NCBI GenBank assembly: GCA_900755865.1
Contig: CAAEHZ010000532.1
Coordinates: 1-5,365, forward strand
Length of the DNA stretch: 5,365 nucleotides
DNA from: Lachnospiraceae bacterium
GTDB taxonomy: Bacteria; Bacillota; Clostridia; Lachnospirales; Lachnospiraceae
Direction of reading: 5' to 3'
The translations under genes were made by a program, and so were the position numbers. Under the pieces are notes generated by a model. That model made no database searches and was not told the DNA's origin. It saw only the letters and a list, made by a program, of their open reading frames with translations. Of the stretch, positions 1 to 5,365 are shown in pieces. Each line of letters opens with the position of its first letter. Positions within the stretch are counted from its first letter, which is position 1.

Positions 1-161
1 ACAGCTGCCATTATGGATTTATCCTCCGGTATCCGAAGGATAAGGAATATATTACGGGAATTGAATATGAGCCCTGGCATTTCAGATATGTAGGGACAGA
101 GGCGGCAACTCTGATGACAGAACAGGGGATTACGCTGGAAGAATTTTGGGAGGATTTATAA
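1..161 (+). CDS. VanY/LdcB-type zinc D,D-carboxypeptidase, C-terminal end only
   Basis: This is the end of a gene whose start lies left of the window. The frame from base 3 gives 52 codons and a TAA at 159-161. The fragment contains GFILRYPKDKE, then ITGIEYEPWHFRYVG (Glu23, His26 of the fragment), the signature end of peptidase family M15B. In that family the Glu of E-P-W-H is the catalytic base and the His is a zinc ligand. Known members (VanY, LdcB/YodJ) trim the terminal D-Ala or similar residues from cell-wall stem peptides and act outside the membrane, usually with an N-terminal signal or anchor that cannot be seen here. The other zinc ligands (the SxHxxGxAxD motif) would lie upstream. 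D,D- and L,D-carboxypeptidase activity cannot be told apart from this end. Its last codons also carry the ribosome site of tgt, so the two genes are probably co-translated. Confidence 0.85.
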   Translation, partial: SCHYGFILRYPKDKEYITGIEYEPWHFRYVGTEAATLMTEQGITLEEFWEDL

Positions 162-165
162 AAAG

Positions 166-1302
166 ATGTATCGTATTTTAAAGACAGAAGGCAGAGCAAA
201 AAGAGCAGAGTTTACTACAGTACACGGCGTCGTTCAGACGCCTGTATTTATGAATGTGGGAACTGTTGCGGCAATCAAGGGTGCGGTTGCTACCTCAGAC
301 CTGGAGCAGATAAAGACCCAGATTGAGCTTTCCAATACCTATCATCTGCATGTAAGACCGGGGGATGAGGTTGTAAAAAAGCTGGGAGGACTGCATAAGT
401 TCATGTCCTGGAACAAGCCTATTTTAACCGATTCCGGCGGATTTCAGGTATTTTCCCTGGCAGGACTGCGGAAGATAAAGGAGGAGGGTGTTACCTTCCG
501 TTCCCATATTGACGGACATAAAATATTCATGGGGCCGGAGGAGAGTATGCGGATACAGTCCAATCTGGCTTCCACGATTGCCATGGCGTTTGATGAGTGT
601 ACTCCCAGTAAGGCGGAGAGAAGCTATGTGCAGGCATCTGTAGAGCGGACAACCAGATGGTTGGAGCGCTGCAAAAGAGAAATGGCACGCTTAAACAGTC
701 TGGAGGATACCATCAATCCCAATCAGCTTCTGTTCGGCATCAATCAGGGTGCCGTTTATGCGGATATCAGAATTGAGCATGCAAAGCGGATTGCAGAGCT
801 GGATTTGGACGGTTATGCGGTGGGAGGACTTGCCGTAGGAGAAACCCATGAGGAAATGTATCATATTCTGGATGAGGTGGTTCCCTTCCTGCCCCAGGAC
901 AAGCCTACTTATTTAATGGGAGTTGGAACTCCTGCCAATATTTTAGAGGGTGTGGAAAGAGGTATCGACTTTTTTGACTGTGTATATCCCAGCCGGAACG
1001 GACGGCATGGACATTTATATACAAATCATGGAAAAATCAATCTCTTTAATGCAAAGTATGAGCTGGATGACAGACCTGTTGAGGAGGGCTGTGGCTGTCC
1101 GGCATGCCAGAGGTATTCCAGAGCCTATATCCGGCATCTGTTAAAGGCAAAGGAAATGCTGGGCATGCGGCTCTGCGTCCTGCATAACCTGTATTTCTAC
1201 AATACCATGATGGAAGAAATCCGGGATGCACTGGACGAGGGAAGATTTGCAGAATATAAAAAGCAGAAGCTGGAGGGTATGGCGGCTTCGGAGGAATCCT
1301 AA
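166..1302 (+). CDS. tgt: tRNA-guanine transglycosylase (queuine tRNA-ribosyltransferase)
   Basis: Tgt is a cytoplasmic zinc enzyme that swaps guanine-34 in tRNAs with a GUN anticodon (Asp, Asn, His, Tyr) for a queuosine precursor. The 378-residue product has the usual bacterial length. DSGGFQVFS holds Asp89, the catalytic base by alignment; FDECTP (Asp143, Cys145), Gln194 in GINQG and GGLAVGE (220-226) form the base pocket; DCVYPSRNGRHG begins with Asp271, the nucleophile. The zinc site is Cys309, Cys311, Cys314 and His340. Cys145 and Val224 match the Zymomonas enzyme residues associated with preQ1, but some gut Clostridia Tgt enzymes use salvaged queuine, so the substrate is left open. The start fits the family N-terminus (MYRILKTEGRAKRAEF). 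GGGAGGA at 148-154, inside the previous gene and 11 bases ahead of the ATG, is the likely ribosome site. No queA or preQ1 gene is adjacent. No terminator is seen after the stop, so read-through into yajC is possible. Confidence 0.97.
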   Translation: MYRILKTEGRAKRAEFTTVHGVVQTPVFMNVGTVAAIKGAVATSDLEQIKTQIELSNTYHLHVRPGDEVVKKLGGLHKFMSWNKPILTDSGGFQVFSLAGLRKIKEEGVTFRSHIDGHKIFMGPEESMRIQSNLASTIAMAFDECTPSKAERSYVQASVERTTRWLERCKREMARLNSLEDTINPNQLLFGINQGAVYADIRIEHAKRIAELDLDGYAVGGLAVGETHEEMYHILDEVVPFLPQDKPTYLMGVGTPANILEGVERGIDFFDCVYPSRNGRHGHLYTNHGKINLFNAKYELDDRPVEEGCGCPACQRYSRAYIRHLLKAKEMLGMRLCVLHNLYFYNTMMEEIRDALDEGRFAEYKKQKLEGMAASEES

Positions 1303-1318
1303 AAAATATATAAAGTGC

Positions 1319-1347
1319 TTGCCCTATTGTTATTTTTTGTGTATAGT
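1319..1347 (+). promoter_or_regulatory. Probable sigma-A promoter for yajC
   Basis: TTGCCC at 1319-1324 (4 of 6 to TTGACA) and TATAGT at 1342-1347 (5 of 6 to TATAAT) are separated by exactly 17 bases. Transcription would start near 1354, giving a leader of about 45 bases. The site sits just after tgt, so yajC could be made both from here and by read-through. This is consensus matching only. Confidence 0.55.
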
Positions 1348-1366
1348 GGTAAATGATGACGCGAAA

Positions 1367-1384
1367 GGTGCCCCAGTGGGCATC
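1367..1384 (+). promoter_or_regulatory. Hairpin in the yajC leader, just before the ribosome site
   Basis: GGTGCCC (1367-1373) and GGGCATC (1378-1384) can form a 7-bp stem with one G-U pair and the 4-base loop CAGT. It begins about 13 bases after the predicted transcript start and ends 5 bases before the Shine-Dalgarno. There is no T run, so it is not a terminator. It might affect ribosome access or mRNA stability. It matches no riboswitch class I recognise. Confidence 0.4.
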
Positions 1385-1389
1385 GGAAT

Positions 1390-1396
1390 GGAGGAG
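1390..1396 (+). promoter_or_regulatory. Ribosome binding site of yajC with tight spacing
   Basis: GGAGGAG lies only 2 bases before the ATG at 1399 (4 bases if counted from GGAGG). This is closer than usual, but the protein start fits the family and the next in-frame ATG (codon 18) would remove the Ala/Gly N-terminus and run into the membrane helix. Confidence 0.6.
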
Positions 1397-1398
1397 AA

Positions 1399-1725
1399 AT
1401 GGTCGTTTTATTAAGTTCGGAAGCTGCTGCAGCAGGTGGAGCAGGCGGAATGTTCAGTATTATTCTGATATATGCTTTATTGTTCGGAGCAATGTGGTTT
1501 TTCTTTTTAAGACCTCAGAATAAGGAAAAGAAGAGAATTGCTTCCATGATTGCAGCTTTGGAGATTGGAGATTGCGTACTGACAACCTCAGGCTTTTACG
1601 GAATTGTAATTGATATTACAGATGATACCGTAATCGTTGAGTTTGGAAACAATAAGAACTGCCGTATTCCGATGGACAAATCCGCAATCAGCCGTGTGGA
1701 AAAACCGGGCGAGGGAAATAATTAA
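1399..1725 (+). CDS. yajC: Preprotein translocase subunit YajC
   Basis: YajC is a small inner-membrane protein that binds the SecDF part of the Sec secretion machinery; its exact role is not settled. The 108-residue product has the family layout: a short Ala/Gly-rich N-terminus (residues 7-17), one hydrophobic helix at about 18-37, then the hallmark FFLRPQ (35-40) and a basic stretch NKEKKR. The cytoplasmic part has IASMIAALEIGDCVLTTSG (from about 47), a short beta domain ending in VIVEFGNNK, and a charged tail. Length is typical (85-115). It follows tgt by 96 bases, the classic tgt-yajC order, yet it has its own probable promoter and a strong terminator 10 bases after its stop, so secD and secF are not transcribed with it here. 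Confidence 0.95.
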   Translation: MVVLLSSEAAAAGGAGGMFSIILIYALLFGAMWFFFLRPQNKEKKRIASMIAALEIGDCVLTTSGFYGIVIDITDDTVIVEFGNNKNCRIPMDKSAISRVEKPGEGNN

Positions 1726-1734
1726 AAACAATTG

Positions 1735-1775
1735 TCGGACAGTATCCTGATGGGTATTGTCCGATTTTTTCTTAT
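1735..1775 (+). terminator. Intrinsic terminator after yajC
   Basis: TCGGACAGTATCC (1735-1747) pairs along its full length with GGGTATTGTCCGA (1752-1764), with two G-U pairs and a TGAT loop. Six T residues follow (1765-1770), then CTTATTT. This 13-bp stem with a T tract is a strong rho-independent terminator. It separates the tgt-yajC unit from the leuB operon. Confidence 0.95.
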
Positions 1776-1803
1776 TTGGTTTATTCTTATTGATACATTA
1801 TAA

Positions 1804-1818
1804 GATTTTCTTGAAATT
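1804..1818 (+). promoter_or_regulatory. CodY-like box over the leuB -35 region
   Basis: GATTTTCTTGAAATT matches 12 of the 15 positions of the published CodY consensus AATTTTCWGAAAATT. The three mismatches are at positions 1, 9 and 10. It covers the -35 hexamer of the leuB promoter, where a bound regulator would block RNA polymerase. CodY, which binds branched-chain amino acids and GTP, commonly represses ilv-leu operons in Firmicutes. The region is AT-rich, so a chance match is possible. Confidence 0.4.
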
Positions 1819-1839
1819 TCACAGGCTATCCAGTATGAT
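1811..1839 (+). promoter_or_regulatory. Sigma-A promoter of the leuB-ilvD-ilvB operon
   Basis: TTGAAA (1811-1816, 5 of 6) and TATGAT (1834-1839, 5 of 6) are spaced by 17 bases. The start point would be near 1846, giving a leader of about 52 bases. A weaker overlapping candidate is TTGGTT (1776-1781) with TATAAG (1799-1804), also 17 apart. The position directly after a terminator and before a biosynthetic operon supports the call. Confidence 0.8.
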
Positions 1840-1851
1840 AAAAAGAAATAT

Positions 1852-1875
1852 CTTTCACACTGTAATACGTGAAAG
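1852..1875 (+). promoter_or_regulatory. Inverted repeat in the leuB leader, possible operator
   Basis: CTTTCAC (1852-1858) and GTGAAAG (1869-1875) are perfect reverse complements separated by 10 bases. The centre lies about 18 bases after the predicted transcript start and 21 bases ahead of the GGAGG site. The layout suits a dimeric repressor operator, or a short stem in the mRNA. No T tract follows, so it is not an attenuator terminator. I do not recognise the half-site. Confidence 0.45.
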
Positions 1876-1897
1876 CTGATAAATGGAGGAAAAATAG

Positions 1898-2983
1898 ATG
1901 GAATTACATATTACCTGTATTCCGGGGGACGGAATCGGACCGGAAATTGTTGCCGAGGCAAAGAAAGTACTGAACCGGGTAGCAGAAGTATATGGACATA
2001 ACATGTTATTTGAGGATATTTTGATGGGTGGTGCCTCCATTGATGTACATGGTGTGCCTCTGACAGAGGAGGCAGTTGAGAAGGCAAAGGCTGCGGATGC
2101 GGTTTTGATGGGTTCCATCGGCGGAAATACCACCACATCCCCCTGGTACAAGCTGCCCCCCAACCTTCGTCCGGAGGCAGGGCTTCTTGCTATCAGAAAG
2201 GCATTGAACCTTTTTGCAAACCTTCGTCCGGCTGTCCTTTATGATGAACTTGCCGGGGCATGTCCCTTAAAGGAGGAAATCAGCAAAGCCGGATTTGATA
2301 TGATGATTATGAGAGAGCTGACTGGCGGTCTTTATTTCGGCGAGAGAAAGACCGTTGAAGAGAACGGCGTTTTAAAGGCGACTGATACCCTGACTTATGA
2401 TGAAAACGAAATCAGAAGGATTGCCATAAAGGGCTTTGATATTGCCAGAAAGAGAAGAAAGAAAGTCACCAGTGTGGATAAGGCGAATGTGCTGGATTCC
2501 TCAAGACTCTGGAGAAAGGTTGTGGAGGAAGTGGCAAAGGATTATCCTGATGTGACACTGGAGCATATGCTGGTGGACAACTGCGCCATGCAGCTTGTAA
2601 AGGACCCGGCGCAGTTCGATGTCATTCTGACGGAAAATATGTTTGGAGATATTTTGTCCGACGAGGCAAGTATGGTAACTGGTTCTATCGGCATGCTGGC
2701 AAGCGCCAGCTTAAATGACAGCAGGTTCGGCCTGTATGAGCCCAGCCACGGTTCTGCGCCGGATATTGCGGGAATGGATATTGCAAATCCCATTGCTACC
2801 GTTTTGAGTGCGGCAATGATGCTCCGGTACAGCTTTGATTTGGACAAAGAGGCGGATGCCATCGAAAAGGCAGTAAAACAGGTGCTGGCAGACGGTTACA
2901 GAACAGGAGATATCATGTCAGAGGGCTGCGAGAAGGTTGGTTGCAGCAGAATGGGTGATTTGCTGGCAGAGAGAATCTGCTGA
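1898..2983 (+). CDS. leuB: 3-isopropylmalate dehydrogenase
   Basis: LeuB is a cytoplasmic, NAD-dependent enzyme that oxidises and decarboxylates 3-isopropylmalate to 2-ketoisocaproate, the third leucine step. The 361 residues match the family length. PGDGIGPE is at 9-16. By alignment with the Thermus enzyme, substrate residues are Glu93, Leu96, Leu97, Arg100, Arg110, Arg139, Tyr146 ([10 protein letters not shown]), Lys195 and Asp227, with metal ligands Asp251 and Asp255 in [12 protein letters not shown]. Glu93 and Leu96/97 favour isopropylmalate over isocitrate. [12 protein letters not shown] (281-292) with Asp289-Ile290 indicates NAD rather than NADP. The start is set by GGAGG at 1885-1889, 8 bases from the ATG, and by the family N-terminus. 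It is first in an operon with ilvD 34-55 bases downstream; leuA and leuCD are not here. Related dehydrogenases also act on the citramalate-derived homologue in isoleucine synthesis, which cannot be excluded. Confidence 0.97.
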   Translation: MELHITCIPGDGIGPEIVAEAKKVLNRVAEVYGHNMLFEDILMGGASIDVHGVPLTEEAVEKAKAADAVLMGSIGGNTTTSPWYKLPPNLRPEAGLLAIRKALNLFANLRPAVLYDELAGACPLKEEISKAGFDMMIMRELTGGLYFGERKTVEENGVLKATDTLTYDENEIRRIAIKGFDIARKRRKKVTSVDKANVLDSSRLWRKVVEEVAKDYPDVTLEHMLVDNCAMQLVKDPAQFDVILTENMFGDILSDEASMVTGSIGMLASASLNDSRFGLYEPSHGSAPDIAGMDIANPIATVLSAAMMLRYSFDLDKEADAIEKAVKQVLADGYRTGDIMSEGCEKVGCSRMGDLLAERIC

Positions 2984-3038
2984 CAATATTGATTTCATAT
3001 AAAACAAGAGTAATGATATGGAAAGGTATGGTAGGAAG

Positions 3039-4709
3039 ATGAGAAGTGATTCTGTAAAAAAGGGAACGGCGCAGGCGCCTCACAGAAGTTTGTTTAATGC
3101 ACTTGGTTTTACGGAGGAAGAAAGACAGCGTCCCATGATTGGTATTGTATGTTCCTATAACGAAATCGTTCCGGGACATATGAATCTGGATAAAATTGCA
3201 GAGGCGGTAAAGCTGGGCGTTGCGATGGCGGGAGGAACCCCGGTCATGTTCCCGGCGATTGCTGTCTGTGACGGTATTGCCATGGGACATATCGGCATGA
3301 AGTATTCCCTGGTGACAAGAGATTTGATTGCGGACAGTACGGAATGTATGGCGCTGGCACACGGCTTTGACGGACTTGTCTGCATCCCCAACTGTGATAA
3401 AAACGTACCGGGTCTTCTGATGGCTGCTGCCAGAATCAATATTCCTACGATTTTTGTTTCCGGCGGCCCCATGCTGGCAGGAAGAATCCATGGACAGAAG
3501 AAGAGCCTTTCTTCCATGTTTGAGGCAGTAGGAAGCGTAGCAGCGGGTACGATGACGATGGACGAGCTCTGTGAATATGAGGAAAAGGTATGTCCTACCT
3601 GCGGTTCCTGCTCCGGTATGTATACGGCAAATTCCATGAACTGTCTGACCGAGGCAATCGGTATGGGACTTCGCGGAAACGGAACCATTCCCGCGGTTTA
3701 TTCCGAGAGAATCCGTCTGGCAAAGCATGCAGGCATGAAGATTATGGAACTGGTGGAGAAGGATATTAAGCCCAGAGATATCATGACACCGGATGCCTTC
3801 TTAAATGCCCTGACAGTGGATATGGCGCTTGGCTGCTCTACAAACTCCATGCTGCATCTGCCCGCAATTGCAAGAGAGGCAGGAGTGGACTTGAATCTGG
3901 AAATTGCCAATGAGCTTTCCGCAAAAACACCGAATCTCTGCCATCTTGCTCCGGCAGGCCCGACCTATATGGAGGATTTGAATGAGGCTGGCGGCGTATA
4001 TGCGGTGATGAACGAGCTGACAAAGAAGAATCTGCTGCATCTGGATTGTATGACAGTCAATGGCACAACCATTGGTGAAAATATCAAGGACTGCAGAAAC
4101 TTGAATCCCGAGGTTATCAGACCTGCGGAAAATCCCTATTCCCAGACCGGCGGTATTGCCATCCTGAAGGGAAATCTTGCTCCGGACAGCGGTGTGGTAA
4201 AGCGTTCCGCAGTAGCACCGGAAATGCTGGTACATGAAGGCCCCGCAAGAGTATTCGACTGTGAGGAGGATGCCATCGCGGCTATCAAGGGCGGCAGAAT
4301 TGCAGCGGGAGACGTGGTTGTTATCCGGTATGAGGGACCTAAGGGAGGCCCCGGCATGCGGGAAATGCTCAATCCTACATCTGCCATCGCAGGCATGGGA
4401 CTTGGCTCCAGCGTAGCCCTGATTACAGACGGCAGATTTTCCGGCGCTTCCAGAGGTGCGTCCATCGGACACGTTTCCCCGGAGGCTGCGGTAGGCGGCC
4501 CGATTGCCCTGGTAGAAGAGGGCGATATTATCAGCATCAATATTCCGGAAAACAGGCTGGAGGTAAAGGTATCCGACGAAGAACTGGCAAGGCGTAAGGC
4601 AGCATGGCAGCCCAAGGAGCCGAAGGTAACGACAGGATATCTTGCAAGATACAGAGAACTGGTAACTAGCGGCAACAGAGGTGCCGTACTGGAAATCCCC
4701 AGAAAGTAA
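3039..4709 (+). CDS. ilvD: Dihydroxyacid dehydratase
   Basis: IlvD removes water from 2,3-dihydroxy-isovalerate and its 3-methylvalerate homologue to give the 2-keto acids for valine, leucine and isoleucine. Numbered from the ATG at 3039 (556 residues): CDGIAMGH holds Asp78; NCDKNVPG holds Cys119, Asp120 and Lys121 (cluster and Mg ligands); CPTCGSCSG holds Cys191, a cluster ligand; Glu442 and Ser468 ([12 protein letters not shown]) are active-site residues by family alignment. The motif NEIVPGH (41-47) has Gly where [2Fe-2S] enzymes have a third Cys, as in the E. coli [4Fe-4S] type, so an oxygen-sensitive 4Fe cluster is inferred. An in-frame ATG at 3018 adds MERYGRK (563 residues). I prefer 3039 because most homologues begin M-(R/K)-S-D and GAAAGG at 3021-3026 gives a usable site, whereas 3018 has only AAGAG ahead. 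It lies 34 bases before ilvB in the same operon. Confidence 0.97.
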   Translation: MRSDSVKKGTAQAPHRSLFNALGFTEEERQRPMIGIVCSYNEIVPGHMNLDKIAEAVKLGVAMAGGTPVMFPAIAVCDGIAMGHIGMKYSLVTRDLIADSTECMALAHGFDGLVCIPNCDKNVPGLLMAAARINIPTIFVSGGPMLAGRIHGQKKSLSSMFEAVGSVAAGTMTMDELCEYEEKVCPTCGSCSGMYTANSMNCLTEAIGMGLRGNGTIPAVYSERIRLAKHAGMKIMELVEKDIKPRDIMTPDAFLNALTVDMALGCSTNSMLHLPAIAREAGVDLNLEIANELSAKTPNLCHLAPAGPTYMEDLNEAGGVYAVMNELTKKNLLHLDCMTVNGTTIGENIKDCRNLNPEVIRPAENPYSQTGGIAILKGNLAPDSGVVKRSAVAPEMLVHEGPARVFDCEEDAIAAIKGGRIAAGDVVVIRYEGPKGGPGMREMLNPTSAIAGMGLGSSVALITDGRFSGASRGASIGHVSPEAAVGGPIALVEEGDIISINIPENRLEVKVSDEELARRKAAWQPKEPKVTTGYLARYRELVTSGNRGAVLEIPRK

Positions 4710-4743
4710 GAGAGAAAAAGTAACGGGAAAGGATAGACTCATC

Positions 4744-5365
4744 ATGCAGTTAAATGGTTCGGAAATTGTTGTGGAATGTCTGAAGGAGCAGGGCGTGGAT
4801 ACCGTATTTGGCTATCCCGGCGGTGCAATTTTGAATATTTATGATGCGCTTTATAAGCATAGCGGGGAAATCAGACATATTCTGACTTCCCATGAGCAGG
4901 GCGCTGCTCATGCGGCGGACGGATATGCGCGGGCAACAGGCAAGGTTGGTGTCTGTATGGCAACCAGCGGCCCCGGTGCAACAAATCTGGTAACGGGAAT
5001 TGCCACTGCCTATATGGATTCCGTTCCCATGGTGGCAATTACGGCGAATGTAACGCTTCCCATGCTGGGAAAAGACAGCTTTCAGGAGGTGGACATTGCC
5101 GGTGTGACGATGCCTATTACAAAGCACGGATATATTGTAAAGAATGTGGCAGATTTGGCAGACACCTTAAGAAAAGCCTTTGATATTGCAAGAAGCGGCA
5201 GACCCGGCCCTGTGCTGGTGGATATTACAAAGGATGTTACCGCAGCAGTCTGCGAGTACACACCGATGGAAATAAAGCAGCCGGAGCGGCTTGACAAGGG
5301 AACAGAGGCGGATTATGAGAAGGTGCTGGAGTACATCCGGCAGGCAAAGAAGCCCTTTATTTATC
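4744..5365 (+). CDS. ilvB: Acetolactate synthase large (catalytic) subunit, N-terminal part
   Basis: This ThDP-dependent enzyme joins two pyruvates to acetolactate, or pyruvate with 2-ketobutyrate to acetohydroxybutyrate, the first common step of valine, leucine and isoleucine synthesis. The window ends after 207 codons of an expected 550-570, so only the pyrimidine-binding domain and the beginning of the middle domain are visible. [16 protein letters not shown] (21-36) is the domain signature; Glu51 in [15 protein letters not shown] is the ThDP-activating Glu; TSGPGATNL (74-82), KDSFQE (110-115, Phe113-Gln114) and [11 protein letters not shown] are typical of acetolactate synthases. The stretch before KDSFQE reads ANVTLPMLG instead of the common GQVPxxxIG. 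AAAGGA at 4728-4733, 10 bases ahead, is the ribosome site. Translation should depend on the leuB promoter; no promoter is seen in the 34-base gap. A regulatory subunit gene is not in view. Confidence 0.96.
   Translation, partial: MQLNGSEIVVECLKEQGVDTVFGYPGGAILNIYDALYKHSGEIRHILTSHEQGAAHAADGYARATGKVGVCMATSGPGATNLVTGIATAYMDSVPMVAITANVTLPMLGKDSFQEVDIAGVTMPITKHGYIVKNVADLADTLRKAFDIARSGRPGPVLVDITKDVTAAVCEYTPMEIKQPERLDKGTEADYEKVLEYIRQAKKPFIY

Noticed and set aside
1353..1521. Open frame starting ATGATG that overlaps yajC in another frame
   Set aside because: It begins at the predicted transcript start with no ribosome site, and its translation is Cys/Arg/Ser-rich with no family resemblance; the overlapping yajC frame is clearly the real one.
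1835..1879. 14-codon open frame MIKRNIFHTVIRES, containing three Ile and one Val, as a leader peptide for attenuation
   Set aside because: Its ATG lies inside the -10 hexamer of the predicted promoter, so that transcript would not include it. It has no ribosome site, no run of regulatory codons and no downstream terminator/antiterminator pair.
1726..1897. Searched for a small SCIFF-type peptide gene (six cysteines in about 45 residues) after yajC
   Set aside because: No frame in this gap has a Cys-rich product; the gap is filled by terminator, promoter and leader.
2984..3038. Possible internal promoter or terminator between leuB and ilvD
   Set aside because: The AT-rich stretch has only weak symmetry, with no stem plus T tract and no properly spaced -35/-10 pair.
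4710..4743. Possible regulatory site between ilvD and ilvB
   Set aside because: The 34 purine-rich bases hold the ilvB ribosome site and nothing else I can support.
3801..4745. Long antisense open frame (314 codons, minus strand) across ilvD
   Set aside because: It lies opposite a certain gene, resembles no family I know, and open antisense frames of this size are common over codon-biased genes. The 271-codon minus frame at 2913-3728 and the 177- and 179-codon frames are rejected for the same reason.

Overview
The window is ordinary housekeeping and biosynthetic DNA, every gene on the + strand, most likely from an anaerobic clostridial Firmicute of the Lachnospiraceae type. That placement is an inference from moderate GC, strong GGAGG-type ribosome sites, sigma-A-like promoters with 17-base spacers, the tgt-yajC pair, and protein sequences (IlvD, IlvB, YajC) that read like those of gut Lachnospiraceae. 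No mobile element, CRISPR array, tRNA or rRNA is visible, and I see no undescribed multi-gene system.

Left part (1-1725). The window opens in the last 52 codons of a VanY-type zinc D,D-carboxypeptidase gene. Four bases after its stop, tgt begins; it encodes the tRNA-guanine transglycosylase of queuosine modification. A 96-base gap follows, holding a plausible promoter and a small hairpin just ahead of the ribosome site of yajC, the small membrane partner of SecDF. A strong intrinsic terminator directly behind yajC closes this unit.

Central gap (1726-1897). It holds the terminator, a good sigma-A promoter, a CodY-like sequence overlapping the -35, and a perfect 7-bp inverted repeat in the untranslated leader. 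It has no convincing gene and no T-box.

Right part (1898-5365). Three genes form a branched-chain amino acid operon: leuB (3-isopropylmalate dehydrogenase), ilvD (dihydroxyacid dehydratase) and ilvB (acetolactate synthase large subunit, cut by the window end). IlvB makes acetolactate or acetohydroxybutyrate, IlvD makes the 2-keto acids that lead to valine and isoleucine, and LeuB does the oxidative step of leucine synthesis. No genes for ilvN/H, ilvC, leuA or leuCD are in the window. The items most worth a second look are regulatory: the CodY-like box plus inverted repeat ahead of leuB, and the hairpin-bearing leader of yajC.
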